64,000 nt of DNA from Olivibacter sp. SDN3 (lineage in GTDB: Bacteria; Bacteroidota; Bacteroidia; Sphingobacteriales; Sphingobacteriaceae): assembly GCF_014334135.1 (NCBI RefSeq), contig NZ_CP060497.1:1364001-1428000 (forward strand), read 5' to 3'. Under the pieces are notes generated by a model that was given only the letters and a program-made list of their open reading frames with translations, had not been told where the DNA came from and searched no databases. Made by a program: the position numbers and the translations under genes. Within the stretch, counting starts at the first letter, position 1. Every line of letters starts with the position of its first letter. Below are positions 51,976 to 61,885 of this stretch, one piece after another.

Positions 51976-54900
51976 CTAGAGTCCAATGTTAATACCTGCC
52001 GAAATGGTTCGTGCCAACGGGAACGAACCATAGTCTACACCTCCGGTAAGCGGACTTTCATAGTTACTTACTTCGGGATTATACCCTTTATATTTAGTGA
52101 AGGTGTGAAGGTTTTGTGCAGATAGGTAGATACGGACCTGTTTCAGATTCCACCGGTCAATCAAGCTGGCGGGCAGCCGGTAACCAAGCGTTACATTTTG
52201 GATACGCAGATAGGAACCATCTTCCACCCATCGGCTAGATACGGCATTGTTTAGTCCTGTAGTTCGGGCATTGGCACGGGGTGTTACACCGTCACCAGGA
52301 TCAGCTTCAGAACGCCACCGGTTTAATGCGGTGGTCAGTTGATTCTGGCCGCCCTCCAAGTTCTCGAAAAACCTACGGCTTAGATTCAGGACCTGGCCGC
52401 CCTGACTGCCTTGTATGGCGACATTCAGATCGAAACCTTTGAAACTAAAACTGTTGTTCAGTCCGTAGATAAAGTTGGGTTGGTTGTTGCCGATAATTTC
52501 GCGATCATCTGCATTGAATATGCCATCACCATTTACATCAGCATATTTTACATCGCCTGGCCGACTGGTGGCATCATGTGGATGTGCGTCAAGATCTGCC
52601 TGGTTCATGAAAATTCCAATCTGCCTGTACCCAAAGAAACTGCCTATAGGGTGTCCGATCATCGTGATATTGGTTTCCCCCACACCGGAGGCACTGCGAA
52701 TGGGATCTCCTGTTGGGCCTAGCGCTAACACCTTATTGCGATTGAATGAAAGGTTAGCATTGGTATTCCATACAAAAGGCCCTGTGAAGTTCTGTGAGCT
52801 TACCGAAAATTCCCAGCCGCGATTCTGCATTTCCCCTATATTTTGTACAACGGAATTAAAGCCTGTAATGGTCGGTACGTTTACCAAAAGAAGGAGGTCT
52901 TTTGTCGTGCGATCATAGTAGTCTGCTGTGACATACAACCTGTTGTTAAATAGCCCCAGATCTAAACCAAGGTCTAACTGTTCACTCTTCTCCCAGCTCA
53001 GCTGCCGGTTTTCCGGACTGGAGGCGTAAAGACCATTCGCCAATACACCATTAAAGGCGTAGTTTTCTGTTGATAATAAGGCCGCATGTGGATAGTAATT
53101 GTTAAAAGCGTTGTTACCCGACAGGCCATAGCTGGCCCTCAACTTCAGTTCAGATAAGCCTTTGATGTCCCGCATGAAATGCTCATCACTGATACGCCAT
53201 CCTGCAGAAACGGCCGGGAAGCTGCCCCAGCGGCGGTCTGGTCCGAAAATCGAAGACCCATCGCGCCTTACCGAGAAATTCACCATATACTTCCCCTTAT
53301 AATCGTAATTGATACGCGTAAAGTAAGATACGGTGCTTATTTCTTCCATAAAAGAAGTGGCCGTGGTAGTAGCACCGTCCGCACTGGCATTGAGTGTCTT
53401 CACCAAATCATTCGGAAAAGCATTTCCCGTAGCGCTACTGCTTTCAAATGCTAATCGGTTGCTTTCCATTCCGAGCAATACACCCAGATTGTGATTTTCG
53501 TTAAAAGTGATATTATAATTCAGGGTCTGGTTAAATAGCCAGCTGATTTCCTGATCGGAAGCGGCGGTCCCGGTGGCAACAGTTGGCGGTAACAACTGGT
53601 TTAGCGGCATCCTTGAGCTGCGATAGCTATTACGCCGATCTCCTTCAAAGTTTATATTTCCTGTTACCCTGTAGGTGAGGTTTTCCAACACCTGATATTC
53701 CGCGTAAGCATTGGCAACCAAATTGGTGGTATTGCGTCTATCATACTGTTCGGTAATGTTTGCGACCGGATTGGTAACCCCAGGATAATTGTAGGCGGGA
53801 GCCAGTTCGGTTTGAGAGCTGTATGCAAGACCATCCGCTGCATAAATCGGCGCCATCGGAATGGCTGACAAGGCCGCGTTGATCACCCCGTTGTCGGCCC
53901 AATGTCCCTCATCATTCACTTCATTGCGGGTACGGTAAGTGGGAATAAGATTGACGCCCATCTTTAACTTGGGAAGTACCTGGGTTTCGATATTCGCGCG
54001 AAGGGTATATCGCTTTAAATCGGCACCTCTTAGAACACCATCCTGGTCGAGGTAGCTTCCGCTTACTGCGTAACGGGTTTTATCTGTACCTCCGGCGAGT
54101 GACAACTGGTAGCTACTCATCCTCGCAGCGCGAAAAATCAAATCTTGGTAGTCGTGGTAGGGTAAATTCGCTACTTTTATAGGATCGTCGAAATCGAACC
54201 AATCAAATACTTCCCCCCGCGGGTAACGGTACCTCAGGAAGGTGGAGGGACGCACGTCATTAGGATCGTTGATATTGGCTCCAGGAACGTCATCCAGATA
54301 TGCATTGTTAGAGGCATCTACACCAAGGGCTGCAAACTGCTGTGAGTTAAGAATATCTACTGTTTTGGAAACGTTCTGCACGCCCGCAAATACGTCAAGG
54401 TTAACTGAAGAGGTTCCTGCTTTGCCTTTTTTGGTAGTTACCATGATCACGCCATTTGCGCCACGCGACCCATAAATAGCCGCTGAGGACGCGTCTTTCA
54501 GGACATCCATGCTCTCAATATCGATACTGTTTATTTGGGCGAACACGTCTGCACTCACAATGTTCCCGTCAACCACAATCAATGGGGCATTTCCCGCGGT
54601 GATTGACCCGAAACCCCTTACTTTAATTGCCGGCGTACTTCCCGGCGCACCGGTAGTCTGTTGTATAACTACACCGGGAATCTTTCCCTGCATACTTGTA
54701 GCAACATTTGATACGGGCATATCCTGTAATTCTCTCATCGGCACAGAGCTGATTGCCGCGGTAACACTTCCTCTTTTTTGGGTACCATATCCTACGACCA
54801 CCACTTCGTCCAAGTCACTGACGGAGGTTTGCAATACAACATCAATCACCGTAGAGCCTGCGAATGTCACTTCTTGCACTTGGTAGCCTATATAATTAAA

Positions 54901-55464
54901 GGTCAAGACATCACTCGACTCAGGGGCTTTTATGCGGTAATTTCCTTCCGGATCGGTCGTAAGGGCAATGGCTGTGCCTTTTACTGTGACGGTCACCCCT
55001 CCCAGGGGCTCACCATTTTCGTCCGTCACCTTGCCACTAATCTCTTTTTGCTGTGGTAGCACTGAGGGTCTGATAAAGGTGCTTTGACGATTTTCCCCCG
55101 ACTTTTTTCGCACCAATATGCTTGTATTTCTGATTTCGTAAGTAAGCGACCGTTCGGCAAGAAAGCTTTCCAAAACCTCTACTAAAGGCTCTTTTTCGAC
55201 ATGAAGAGAAACGGGTTTTGCATCCTTCAAATCCTCTTGTAGATAAAGAAAGTCAAAGCCTGTCTGTTTTTTAAGCGATTTGAAGACCTGCTGTAAAGAA
55301 GCATTTTTGACCTTGACGGTCACCTCTTGCGCTACTACGGCTGCGCTTACTTGAAATAAGGTGGCGAATACCAGCAATACAGAGAGCTTCATGGCAAGCA
55401 GGATTTTGAATGACGTATGAGAAGTATTGTAAGACAATACTGTATTTTTTCTATACATTTGCAT
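51976..55464 (-). CDS. SusC-family TonB-dependent transporter with STN domain, operon C
   Basis: The 1162-residue protein has a signal region (about 1-46, VVAQ), an STN domain (about 47-120), a carboxypeptidase-regulatory-like domain (about 140-212), the signature LDEVVVVGYGTQKRGSV (218-234), a plug and a barrel. A second ATG two codons in is possible. The 135-bp gap to fecR holds hairpins and a plus-strand terminator (55539-55569), suggesting an antisense RNA. The STN domain links it to the FecR protein. Confidence 0.93.
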   Translation of the reverse strand: MQMYRKNTVLSYNTSHTSFKILLAMKLSVLLVFATLFQVSAAVVAQEVTVKVKNASLQQVFKSLKKQTGFDFLYLQEDLKDAKPVSLHVEKEPLVEVLESFLAERSLTYEIRNTSILVRKKSGENRQSTFIRPSVLPQQKEISGKVTDENGEPLGGVTVTVKGTAIALTTDPEGNYRIKAPESSDVLTFNYIGYQVQEVTFAGSTVIDVVLQTSVSDLDEVVVVGYGTQKRGSVTAAISSVPMRELQDMPVSNVATSMQGKIPGVVIQQTTGAPGSTPAIKVRGFGSITAGNAPLIVVDGNIVSADVFAQINSIDIESMDVLKDASSAAIYGSRGANGVIMVTTKKGKAGTSSVNLDVFAGVQNVSKTVDILNSQQFAALGVDASNNAYLDDVPGANINDPNDVRPSTFLRYRYPRGEVFDWFDFDDPIKVANLPYHDYQDLIFRAARMSSYQLSLAGGTDKTRYAVSGSYLDQDGVLRGADLKRYTLRANIETQVLPKLKMGVNLIPTYRTRNEVNDEGHWADNGVINAALSAIPMAPIYAADGLAYSSQTELAPAYNYPGVTNPVANITEQYDRRNTTNLVANAYAEYQVLENLTYRVTGNINFEGDRRNSYRSSRMPLNQLLPPTVATGTAASDQEISWLFNQTLNYNITFNENHNLGVLLGMESNRLAFESSSATGNAFPNDLVKTLNASADGATTTATSFMEEISTVSYFTRINYDYKGKYMVNFSVRRDGSSIFGPDRRWGSFPAVSAGWRISDEHFMRDIKGLSELKLRASYGLSGNNAFNNYYPHAALLSTENYAFNGVLANGLYASSPENRQLSWEKSEQLDLGLDLGLFNNRLYVTADYYDRTTKDLLLLVNVPTITGFNSVVQNIGEMQNRGWEFSVSSQNFTGPFVWNTNANLSFNRNKVLALGPTGDPIRSASGVGETNITMIGHPIGSFFGYRQIGIFMNQADLDAHPHDATSRPGDVKYADVNGDGIFNADDREIIGNNQPNFIYGLNNSFSFKGFDLNVAIQGSQGGQVLNLSRRFFENLEGGQNQLTTALNRWRSEADPGDGVTPRANARTTGLNNAVSSRWVEDGSYLRIQNVTLGYRLPASLIDRWNLKQVRIYLSAQNLHTFTKYKGYNPEVSNYESPLTGGVDYGSFPLARTISAGINIGL

Positions 55465-55466
55465 GT

Positions 55467-55569
55467 TAGGTTAAATAAAACTTGATTATAAGCGCTGTAA
55501 TTGGTTAGATTGCCTGACGCGGCTTTATTGCCGAACGACCGGGAATGCGGCAAACATTTCCGGTTTTTT
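55467..55569 (+). ncRNA. Predicted cis-antisense RNA against the susC leader, operon C
   Basis: A plus-strand -7 element TACATTTG (55454-55461), a full match to TAnnTTTG, is followed about 100 nt later by a strong terminator (55539-55569). In between is a CGGC-TTTATT-GCCG hairpin (55520-55533). The transcript would cover the whole susC leader on the opposite strand. A TTG at 55427-55429 is 24 nt from the -7, longer than usual for a -33 element. There is no coding frame. Confidence 0.45.
55539..55569 (+). terminator. Orphan plus-strand intrinsic terminator in the fecR-susC gap, operon C
   Basis: CCGGGAATG (55539-55547) and CATTTCCGG (55555-55563) form a 9-bp stem with one G-T pair and a 7-nt loop, then TTTTTT (55564-55569). 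Architecture and position match the terminator in operon B. Confidence 0.75.
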
Positions 55570-55599
55570 AGGCGATCCAGGTTGGTGGTTGTGTAATCC

Positions 55600-56763
55600 T
55601 CACATAATAACCGTAACCCTCCTTTCTTTCAGTTTGAAACGGACCGTATTATTGCTCAGCGTTTCAAGGTGTGACAATAACTCTTCAATTCCTTTCGATT
55701 TCGTATACGTCCCTCCGAAAGCTTTGCGGGTTGTGGGGGCGGATGATTCATAAATCACATCGACATTATACCATCTAGCGATATTTTTCATGATCGTTTT
55801 AATATCCTGGTTTTCGAAGACAAAGTCGCCTTCCAACCAAGCCAGAGCATAATCGGTGTCCACCGTTTCAATACTGATCGGGCTGTCATCAAGTCGACTT
55901 ACGGCTTGCTGTCCCGGTTGCAGCGCAACTTCTTGATTTTTTTTGAGCACATTTATTCCACCTTCTACCAGTGTAGTAGTCACTTGCTGCTCATCGGCAT
56001 AGGCGTTGATATTGAAATGTGTGCCCGTTACTTGAATTTCCGTGTCTCCTGCCTTTACTTTGAACGGCTTATGTTCATTTTTGGCAACTTCAAAATAGGC
56101 TTCTCCGGTCAAGCTTACTACGCGTTCGTCGCCAACAAAAGCGTTGGGATATACCAGAGTGGAAGCAGAGTTGAGCCGTACCTTAGTTCCATCGGGTAAT
56201 ATCAGCTGATATTGACCTCCGCGTGGGATACTGATGGTATTGATCGGTACGTTACCTTGTTCGGCCATGGGCGTACCCCCTCCCCCTACTTCATATAACA
56301 ACTCGCCATCATCAAGTTTCTTGATGGCCACGCCATTTTCATCAAAAAGGGTACCTGTTTGAGCATCGTCCAACCGGATGGTGGAACCATCAGCGAGCGT
56401 AAGAAACGCCGCCTGAGAGCCAGGTTCAACGGCCTGTTCGGTATGCGATAATGTTGTACCATCGTCGATGCGATAGCTGACATATAACCCTATCGCGGTC
56501 AAAAAGCACAGGAAAATTGATGCTGCGACAGCAATTTTTTTTACTGTCCACAGCCTGCGAGGCTTTTCCGTCGCAAACAATTGTGCTTCAATACGTGAGC
56601 GCATGAGCTGTTGCACAAGCAATCGCTCCTCTTCGCTTTCCCAATGCCAATCCTCAGCAGCTGACCGTTCAGCAAACCAACGTTCGAGCAGGACGCTTTC
56701 TTCCTTACTGCATGTGCCGGCATCGTAGCGCTTCAAAAGGGATAATAGCTGCTGCTGGTTCAT
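55600..56763 (-). CDS. FecR-type anti-sigma factor, operon C
   Basis: The 387-residue protein has a cytoplasmic N-terminal region (about 1-75), a membrane helix (about 77-98, IAVAASIFLCFLTAIGLYVSY), the FecR domain (about 175-275; YQLILPDGTKVRLNSASTLVYP, SLTGEAYFEV and IQVTGTHFNINAY) and the DUF4974-type domain (about 305-387). The segment between helix and FecR domain (about 100-170) is longer than in the other two FecR proteins and has a second LADGSTIRLDDAQTG motif, as in many Sphingobacteriaceae FecR proteins. Confidence 0.92.
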   Translation of the reverse strand: MNQQQLLSLLKRYDAGTCSKEESVLLERWFAERSAAEDWHWESEEERLLVQQLMRSRIEAQLFATEKPRRLWTVKKIAVAASIFLCFLTAIGLYVSYRIDDGTTLSHTEQAVEPGSQAAFLTLADGSTIRLDDAQTGTLFDENGVAIKKLDDGELLYEVGGGGTPMAEQGNVPINTISIPRGGQYQLILPDGTKVRLNSASTLVYPNAFVGDERVVSLTGEAYFEVAKNEHKPFKVKAGDTEIQVTGTHFNINAYADEQQVTTTLVEGGINVLKKNQEVALQPGQQAVSRLDDSPISIETVDTDYALAWLEGDFVFENQDIKTIMKNIARWYNVDVIYESSAPTTRKAFGGTYTKSKGIEELLSHLETLSNNTVRFKLKERRVTVIM

Positions 56764-56892
56764 AAGAATGAAAATTTATAATTGCTTGTTGTCTGTAAAA
56801 TAAGTGTAAGAATCAGCCGGTTGGTAGTATATAAACTTGAAAATTATTTATAATACATTGATTATAAATGAAATAAATTTTCAAATGATTAA

Positions 56893-57489
56893 TTAAAAAT
56901 GACCTTCTAGTACCAGAAGCAACAGCAATGAGGTGACATGGGGATCGTTAATCTTCGAGCGAAGAATTCTCAAAGCGTTGCTAATCTGTTTCTTAACAGT
57001 CTTGTCGGAAATGACGAGCTTGGAAGCAATTTCCTTATACGACAGGTTTTCCCGCCGGCTCAGGATAAATACCTTGCGCATCATGGTGGGCAGGCGCTCG
57101 ATTTCGGCATCAATGATGCCCCGTAATTCATGAGCCACCATCAAGCCTTCAGGACTCTCCTCATGTTGCGTAAAGCAATCAAGCAGGGACTCTAGGTAGT
57201 CGTGCTTGCGGATATTATCCCGAATGCATTTCATCGCTTTGTACCGCGCCATGGCTTTGAGATAAGCCTGCAATGACTGCACTTCACCAAGCGCTGCACG
57301 TTGCTGCCACAGGGAGATGAAGGTATCTTGCACAACATCCATGGCGTCTTCCTTATCGCGGAGTACACGTACTACATAGCAATAAAGCATTTCCCAATAC
57401 AGGTCATACAGCTTGGAGAAAGCTTGCCTGTCTCCCTGTCTCAACAGGAGCAGCGACGTACTTTCAGACAGCGAAGATTTATCCCCCAT
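56893..57489 (-). CDS. ECF sigma factor, operon C
   Basis: The 198-residue protein has region 2 (about 20-90; AFSKLYDLYWEMLYCYVVRVLR and DVVQDTFISLWQQRA) and region 4 (about 130-185; SRRENLSYKEIASKLVISDKTVKKQISNALRILR). Its -7 element is TAGTTTTG (57540-57533). The sequence upstream lacks the 11-bp AACATT/AATATT units seen at the two phosphatase-linked sigma genes. Confidence 0.92.
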   Translation of the reverse strand: MGDKSSLSESTSLLLLRQGDRQAFSKLYDLYWEMLYCYVVRVLRDKEDAMDVVQDTFISLWQQRAALGEVQSLQAYLKAMARYKAMKCIRDNIRKHDYLESLLDCFTQHEESPEGLMVAHELRGIIDAEIERLPTMMRKVFILSRRENLSYKEIASKLVISDKTVKKQISNALRILRSKINDPHVTSLLLLLVLEGHF

Positions 57490-57807
57490 AGTGGTTACAG
57501 ATGTATAGCGATAAGGTTTATACCAGTTAATGCAAAACTAAAATGCTTAAAACTTTAGCCTCGCGGTAAAGTTAAGTACTTTCGATGTAATTCTTACATC
57601 GCTTTATCTTTTTTCCCATAGGAGAAGACCTTTTCACGCCCAATGGACAGGCCAAAAAAGTGAAGTTGTAATGCATAGACAAACTCGGGCAAGTAGATAG
57701 GGAAGTGAACCCTGGGTGTAAATATAGATGACCCTAATCGTGATGGATTCCGGAAAAATTATGGCGGCTAGTTAAGAATTAAAATGCAAACATTTAATTT
57801 TGCAAAC
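57490..57807. other. 318-bp divergent gap
   Basis: It holds the ECF sigma C -7 element (57533-57540) on the minus strand and a TAATTTTG (57795-57802) on the plus strand, immediately before the GlxA-type gene. I see no other gene, hairpin or repeat. Confidence 0.4.
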
Positions 57808-58785
57808 ATGCTACATATATCCGTTCTTGTCACAGAAAATGTGTTAATCGCTGTAGTTGGGAACATTCATTACCTTTTCCGAAAAGTGAATGATTTTTTA
57901 GTGGAGAGCGGCCAAGACCCCCTGTTCGAAATTACTCTTGTAGGCCTTTCTAAAGAGGTTGAGCTGAATGAGGGCATGTTCAAAGTTTCACCGGACAAAT
58001 CCATTGACGAGGTAGAACATACCCATATGATCATTATCCCTCCCTTAAGTGGTGACATGGGACAAAGCCTTGAACAAAACAAGGACTTCCTACCCTGGAT
58101 AAAGAAACATTATGAGAGAGGAAGCAAAGTAGCAAGCCTCTGTGCCGGAGCATTTCTTTTGGCGGAGACTGGTTTGCTGGATAAAGAATGGTGTTCTACA
58201 CATTGGAAGACCATCAACGAATTTCGTATGCGTTACCCTGGGGTGTATGTTACAGATCAAAAGATAATTACTGAAAATAAAGGGATTTTTACCAGTGGTG
58301 GCGCTAATTCGTACTGGAATTTATTAATCTACCTGGTCAAGAAATTTACGAATCCTGAAATCGCCGTGCAGACCAGCAAATATTTTGAAATCGATATAGA
58401 TCGAGATAATCAAGGGATTTATACCATATTTGAGGGTAGCCGTTACCATAACGACTATTCTATACACCGTGTGCAGGATTATATAGAACAGCACTATCCC
58501 GAACACTTATCATTGGAGAAATTGGCGGATATTGCGAAACTTGGTTTCCGCACTTTCCAGAGAAGGTTTAAGAAAGTCACACAGTATACCGTTGTTGCTT
58601 ATATTCAAAAAATACGGGTTGAGGCTGCCAAGAGGTTATTGGAACGAGAGATTCTGCCCGTAAATGATGTTATGAATAAAGTAGGCTATAATGACACGGA
58701 GGCTTTTCGAAGAATCTTTAAACGGGAGACCGGAGTTGCCCCCATGCAGTATAGAACCAAATTTCAATCTTTTGGATTGTGGTAG
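57808..58785 (+). CDS. GlxA-type AraC regulator with DJ-1/PfpI domain
   Basis: I start at the ATG at 57808 (MLHISVLVTENVLI, 325 residues), which fits the family's N-terminus; an ATG eight codons earlier is possible. A DJ-1/PfpI-like domain (about 1-185) has VASLCAGAFLLAETGLLD at the nucleophile elbow, with Cys present, and an AraC domain follows (about 215-320; LEKLADIAKLGFRTFQRRFKKVTQ and VNDVMNKVGYNDTEAFRRIFKRETGVAP). If the TAATTTTG at 57795-57802 is the true -7 element, the mRNA would be almost leaderless. Targets unknown. Confidence 0.88.
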   Translation: MLHISVLVTENVLIAVVGNIHYLFRKVNDFLVESGQDPLFEITLVGLSKEVELNEGMFKVSPDKSIDEVEHTHMIIIPPLSGDMGQSLEQNKDFLPWIKKHYERGSKVASLCAGAFLLAETGLLDKEWCSTHWKTINEFRMRYPGVYVTDQKIITENKGIFTSGGANSYWNLLIYLVKKFTNPEIAVQTSKYFEIDIDRDNQGIYTIFEGSRYHNDYSIHRVQDYIEQHYPEHLSLEKLADIAKLGFRTFQRRFKKVTQYTVVAYIQKIRVEAAKRLLEREILPVNDVMNKVGYNDTEAFRRIFKRETGVAPMQYRTKFQSFGLW

Positions 58786-58825
58786 CGGTGCTCAACAGTC
58801 TTTTTCTATGAGCGAGCCGCACCAA

Positions 58826-59548
58826 CTATTCTTTTCCATCCCCGGATCCGAAGTAACTCATTTCGCTTTCAAAAGCTAGGGTTTCTGATGTTATATCCTT
58901 GACTACCTTGCCACTCATTTTTTGTTCTATTGCAGAAATTTCACGTAAAATATTCTCCGAAGCACCATATTCCTGCCAATTCGAAAATCCTAAAAAAATG
59001 ATAACCTCATTTAAATTTCCCGCATCAACCGTTTTAAATGTTTTGAAAGACTTTACCCCTTTTTGGATATATACCTCATATAACGCTTTTAAAAGACGAT
59101 CTAATTCCGGCGTGTCGTAAACCTTAACCGTTAACAATCTGGCAATCCCTAAGGTATAATCAAAGGTGTTCTTGGTACTGTATTCCTGAACATTTACAAC
59201 TTTATAAAGATTCTTCAAATCTGCATACTGAGCCACGTTTTTTTGATTGTCGGCCATATCTGCTATCGGGTCAACTGGATGATCAAAATCCGACCATGCT
59301 AAATCGAAGGTACCATCAATAAATAATCCAAACCTCTCACCAGATACAACGTACCAACTATACCAATTCCATTTATCACCGTTTTCCTTATGCCAATTTA
59401 GATGTGGTTCAAATCCTTCTTCAAAAGCGGATGCCTTGCCTTCCTTGGGCTTCCAAACGGCAAACTGGCCGATATTTTTCCTCTGCCCCAAAGCTAAACC
59501 TGTAAAGAACAACATAAAAAAAAGTAAAGGGGCACTCCTGCGCATCAT
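58826..59548 (-). CDS. Secreted protein of unknown function
   Basis: The 240-residue protein has a signal peptide (MMRRSAPLLFFMLFFTGLALG, then QRK). The mature part (GQFAVWKPKEGKASAFEEGF, WNWYSWYVVSGERFGLFIDG) has the feel of two ferredoxin-like (Dabb/ABM-type) repeats, but I do not recognise a family. It is not clearly linked to its neighbours: 167 bp separate it from the hydrolase upstream on the same strand. Confidence 0.7.
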   Translation of the reverse strand: MMRRSAPLLFFMLFFTGLALGQRKNIGQFAVWKPKEGKASAFEEGFEPHLNWHKENGDKWNWYSWYVVSGERFGLFIDGTFDLAWSDFDHPVDPIADMADNQKNVAQYADLKNLYKVVNVQEYSTKNTFDYTLGIARLLTVKVYDTPELDRLLKALYEVYIQKGVKSFKTFKTVDAGNLNEVIIFLGFSNWQEYGASENILREISAIEQKMSGKVVKDITSETLAFESEMSYFGSGDGKE

Positions 59549-59715
59549 AATCCGCTATTATAATTCTCAACACTCATTTCTAATCCTCAACAAAATGGAT
59601 TGAGCAAAAGTATACATGGCCATCAGAAATTAAAATAGGCGATTTGGACGATTTTACCTGTTGATATTGCCAGGTCTTATGGTTTTCAAATCATGAAAAC
59701 TTGAATTGATAAGAT

Positions 59716-61806
59716 CTATTGAAGCCATACAGACTGGGTATAAGCGCCATTAGACGCTTCATCCCAGACTTCTACTCTAACCCAGGTCCTGTCTTTCAAG
59801 TTCAGATTAAACGTAAACTCCTCATCACCAAAAGCGTTGGTATGGCTTAGGTCGATCTTTTCATGGTAGACTTCCTTACCATCGCCTGATACCACCAAGG
59901 CAAAATTAAGTGGAAATGTCCATTGCGTATGTAAGCTTACCGTTGCCTCGCCATTGGCGTTTAACGATAAGGTTTCTCCTGCGCCCTTTCCATTCACTGC
60001 AAAAGCAGGAAATAATATCTCTCCGGTAGAAGTGAAAAACTTGCCTTGCTTCATGGCGTCTAAAACGGATGGCCAACCATTTTCATACTTAGGCAACTCA
60101 TCTAATTGTAGGTAATTCACATTGAGATGCGCATACATTTCGTTCTCAGGTTCAATGGTAAATAGGTCGGCTTCGCCTATCATGTGCTTTTTAAGGCCCC
60201 AGTTATTCATGTCGTCCAATAAATCCAAGGCTCGTTTACCTAGCCGTGGCTCTGATAAATCGGCAGGAATGGGTTTCCAGGCAGCACCGAAAAAATGATC
60301 GGATAAAAAGAAAGGTTCTTCTTTATAAGCGTCCGGATAACCGGTAGACCCTTTGGTACGGGCATGTGCCGTCCAGGCCAATCCGTTTTCCGATTCCAGC
60401 AATTTTAACATTTCCTCTTTATTGCTAATACGGTAAACTTTGCCATATTTAGGATCTTCGCTCACAAAAGGTTTATCTTTTTCTCTTGACATAATCCAAT
60501 AGACTGGCTTGGGAAAGAACTGTAGCCAATGGCCGCCAAAAAATTCATTGGGTTCTTCGCCCGGAAGGAGAAGGAAATCGTCGTCCGACAGACGCTCGCA
60601 TTGGTCAAATAAGGCTTTAAGTTCCGTCAATCTTTGATCATCAGGCCCCTTGGGATGTGCCGTGTAGTGGAATTCACCTAGATGTACAATATCAACTCCT
60701 GTATCTTTAAATACATCAACAAATTTCGGTTTTTCGGGAACGGGTTTACCGGCCAATACGACATTCATGATAAATTCATTGTGAAAGTGGCTCGACATGG
60801 TTTTATAACCCGGCACGGGCTTGTAGGCATCGTTATTGGTGTATTTTTTTACGGCGCTTAATGTACTTTCAGCATCATCGGCATCTAACAGACAATAGAA
60901 ATTTAAGCGCTGCTCTGTTTTAGGCGGTGCGTTAAACCATGGAACATACCGATTATCACCCGCTAAATCCTGCCGTATGCCGATACCATATCCCGACAGC
61001 AAATTGCGGTAATCATTGCCATGCCATGTAAATTGCAGGTTGAATGCTTCATCTAAGGGATAAAAATATTGATGGGGAGCTGGGAAAATGGCCAAGCTAC
61101 CAGACGGGTTTTCACCGATGAGGGTCCGGTATTTTACCGTAAGGTTTTTTGCGGTGTCTTGCGGATTGGCGGAAATGGTTTGTAGCTGATTTTCTGTATC
61201 AGACCAGCTGAGCTTATCCCATGCCGGGATTTCGCTGATTAAGCCCGCGTCATAGACTATCGCAGTAGAATCTATTTCTGTTGACATCACCGCAGCTACA
61301 TTAAATAGTGGAGAACCATTATAACAGGTAATCTCCAAGAAACCGGTAAAATCAGGCGCATGTAATCCTGGTATCCGGACTAATGTCCGAGAACCTTTAC
61401 TGATAACGCTCGCTTTTTCCTTGGTTAGATTAACAGTATACGCCTTATGGGGTTTGTCCTGCATCTTATCGAAGAAAATATCCCATCCGCTTTTTGTGGT
61501 TAGGTCTCTTTTACCTACGGTAAGAATAAATCCAGGGTCAAGCTTTGAAGCAATTTCCTGATATCCTTTTGTCGTGTTAATTCCTATAGTCTTAAAAAGC
61601 GGATTATCTTTTTGCAAGTCTAATACCAGCTGTGCTGACTCTCCCTGTTCTGTTGGCCAGGTTAGGTGTAGTAATTTTCCTTCAATATTAACATTTACCT
61701 CCCCGTGCTGATTAAACTCCGTGGTATCCGTTTGGGCATTACTAATGCCGTGAATAAGTAAGATTAATAGCGTTGATTTAATAAAACTGATGGCTAGTTT
61801 ATGCAT
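59716..61806 (-). CDS. Secreted PHP-fold metallohydrolase-like protein (CehA/McbA-like)
   Basis: The 696-residue protein has a signal peptide (1-25), a large N-terminal beta-rich domain (about 26-330) and a PHP-type domain (about 340-560). The latter has metal-ligand-like motifs HFHNEF, HLGEFHYTAHPKGP, LLPGEEPNEFFGGHW and AWTAHARTKGS. A C-terminal beta-sandwich follows (about 600-696). PHP proteins are dinuclear or trinuclear metal phosphoesterases or hydrolases. The substrate is unknown; a phosphoester is possible, but no PHO-box-like element precedes it. A palindrome and a -7 element lie upstream (61886-61933). Confidence 0.78.
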   Translation of the reverse strand: MHKLAISFIKSTLLILLIHGISNAQTDTTEFNQHGEVNVNIEGKLLHLTWPTEQGESAQLVLDLQKDNPLFKTIGINTTKGYQEIASKLDPGFILTVGKRDLTTKSGWDIFFDKMQDKPHKAYTVNLTKEKASVISKGSRTLVRIPGLHAPDFTGFLEITCYNGSPLFNVAAVMSTEIDSTAIVYDAGLISEIPAWDKLSWSDTENQLQTISANPQDTAKNLTVKYRTLIGENPSGSLAIFPAPHQYFYPLDEAFNLQFTWHGNDYRNLLSGYGIGIRQDLAGDNRYVPWFNAPPKTEQRLNFYCLLDADDAESTLSAVKKYTNNDAYKPVPGYKTMSSHFHNEFIMNVVLAGKPVPEKPKFVDVFKDTGVDIVHLGEFHYTAHPKGPDDQRLTELKALFDQCERLSDDDFLLLPGEEPNEFFGGHWLQFFPKPVYWIMSREKDKPFVSEDPKYGKVYRISNKEEMLKLLESENGLAWTAHARTKGSTGYPDAYKEEPFFLSDHFFGAAWKPIPADLSEPRLGKRALDLLDDMNNWGLKKHMIGEADLFTIEPENEMYAHLNVNYLQLDELPKYENGWPSVLDAMKQGKFFTSTGEILFPAFAVNGKGAGETLSLNANGEATVSLHTQWTFPLNFALVVSGDGKEVYHEKIDLSHTNAFGDEEFTFNLNLKDRTWVRVEVWDEASNGAYTQSVWLQ

Positions 61807-61885
61807 GATAATTTGCGTACGTTGTTTTAGTTTATACTGGTTATCTATACCGATGATTCACGAAATGCGAGCATAACATCTATTA

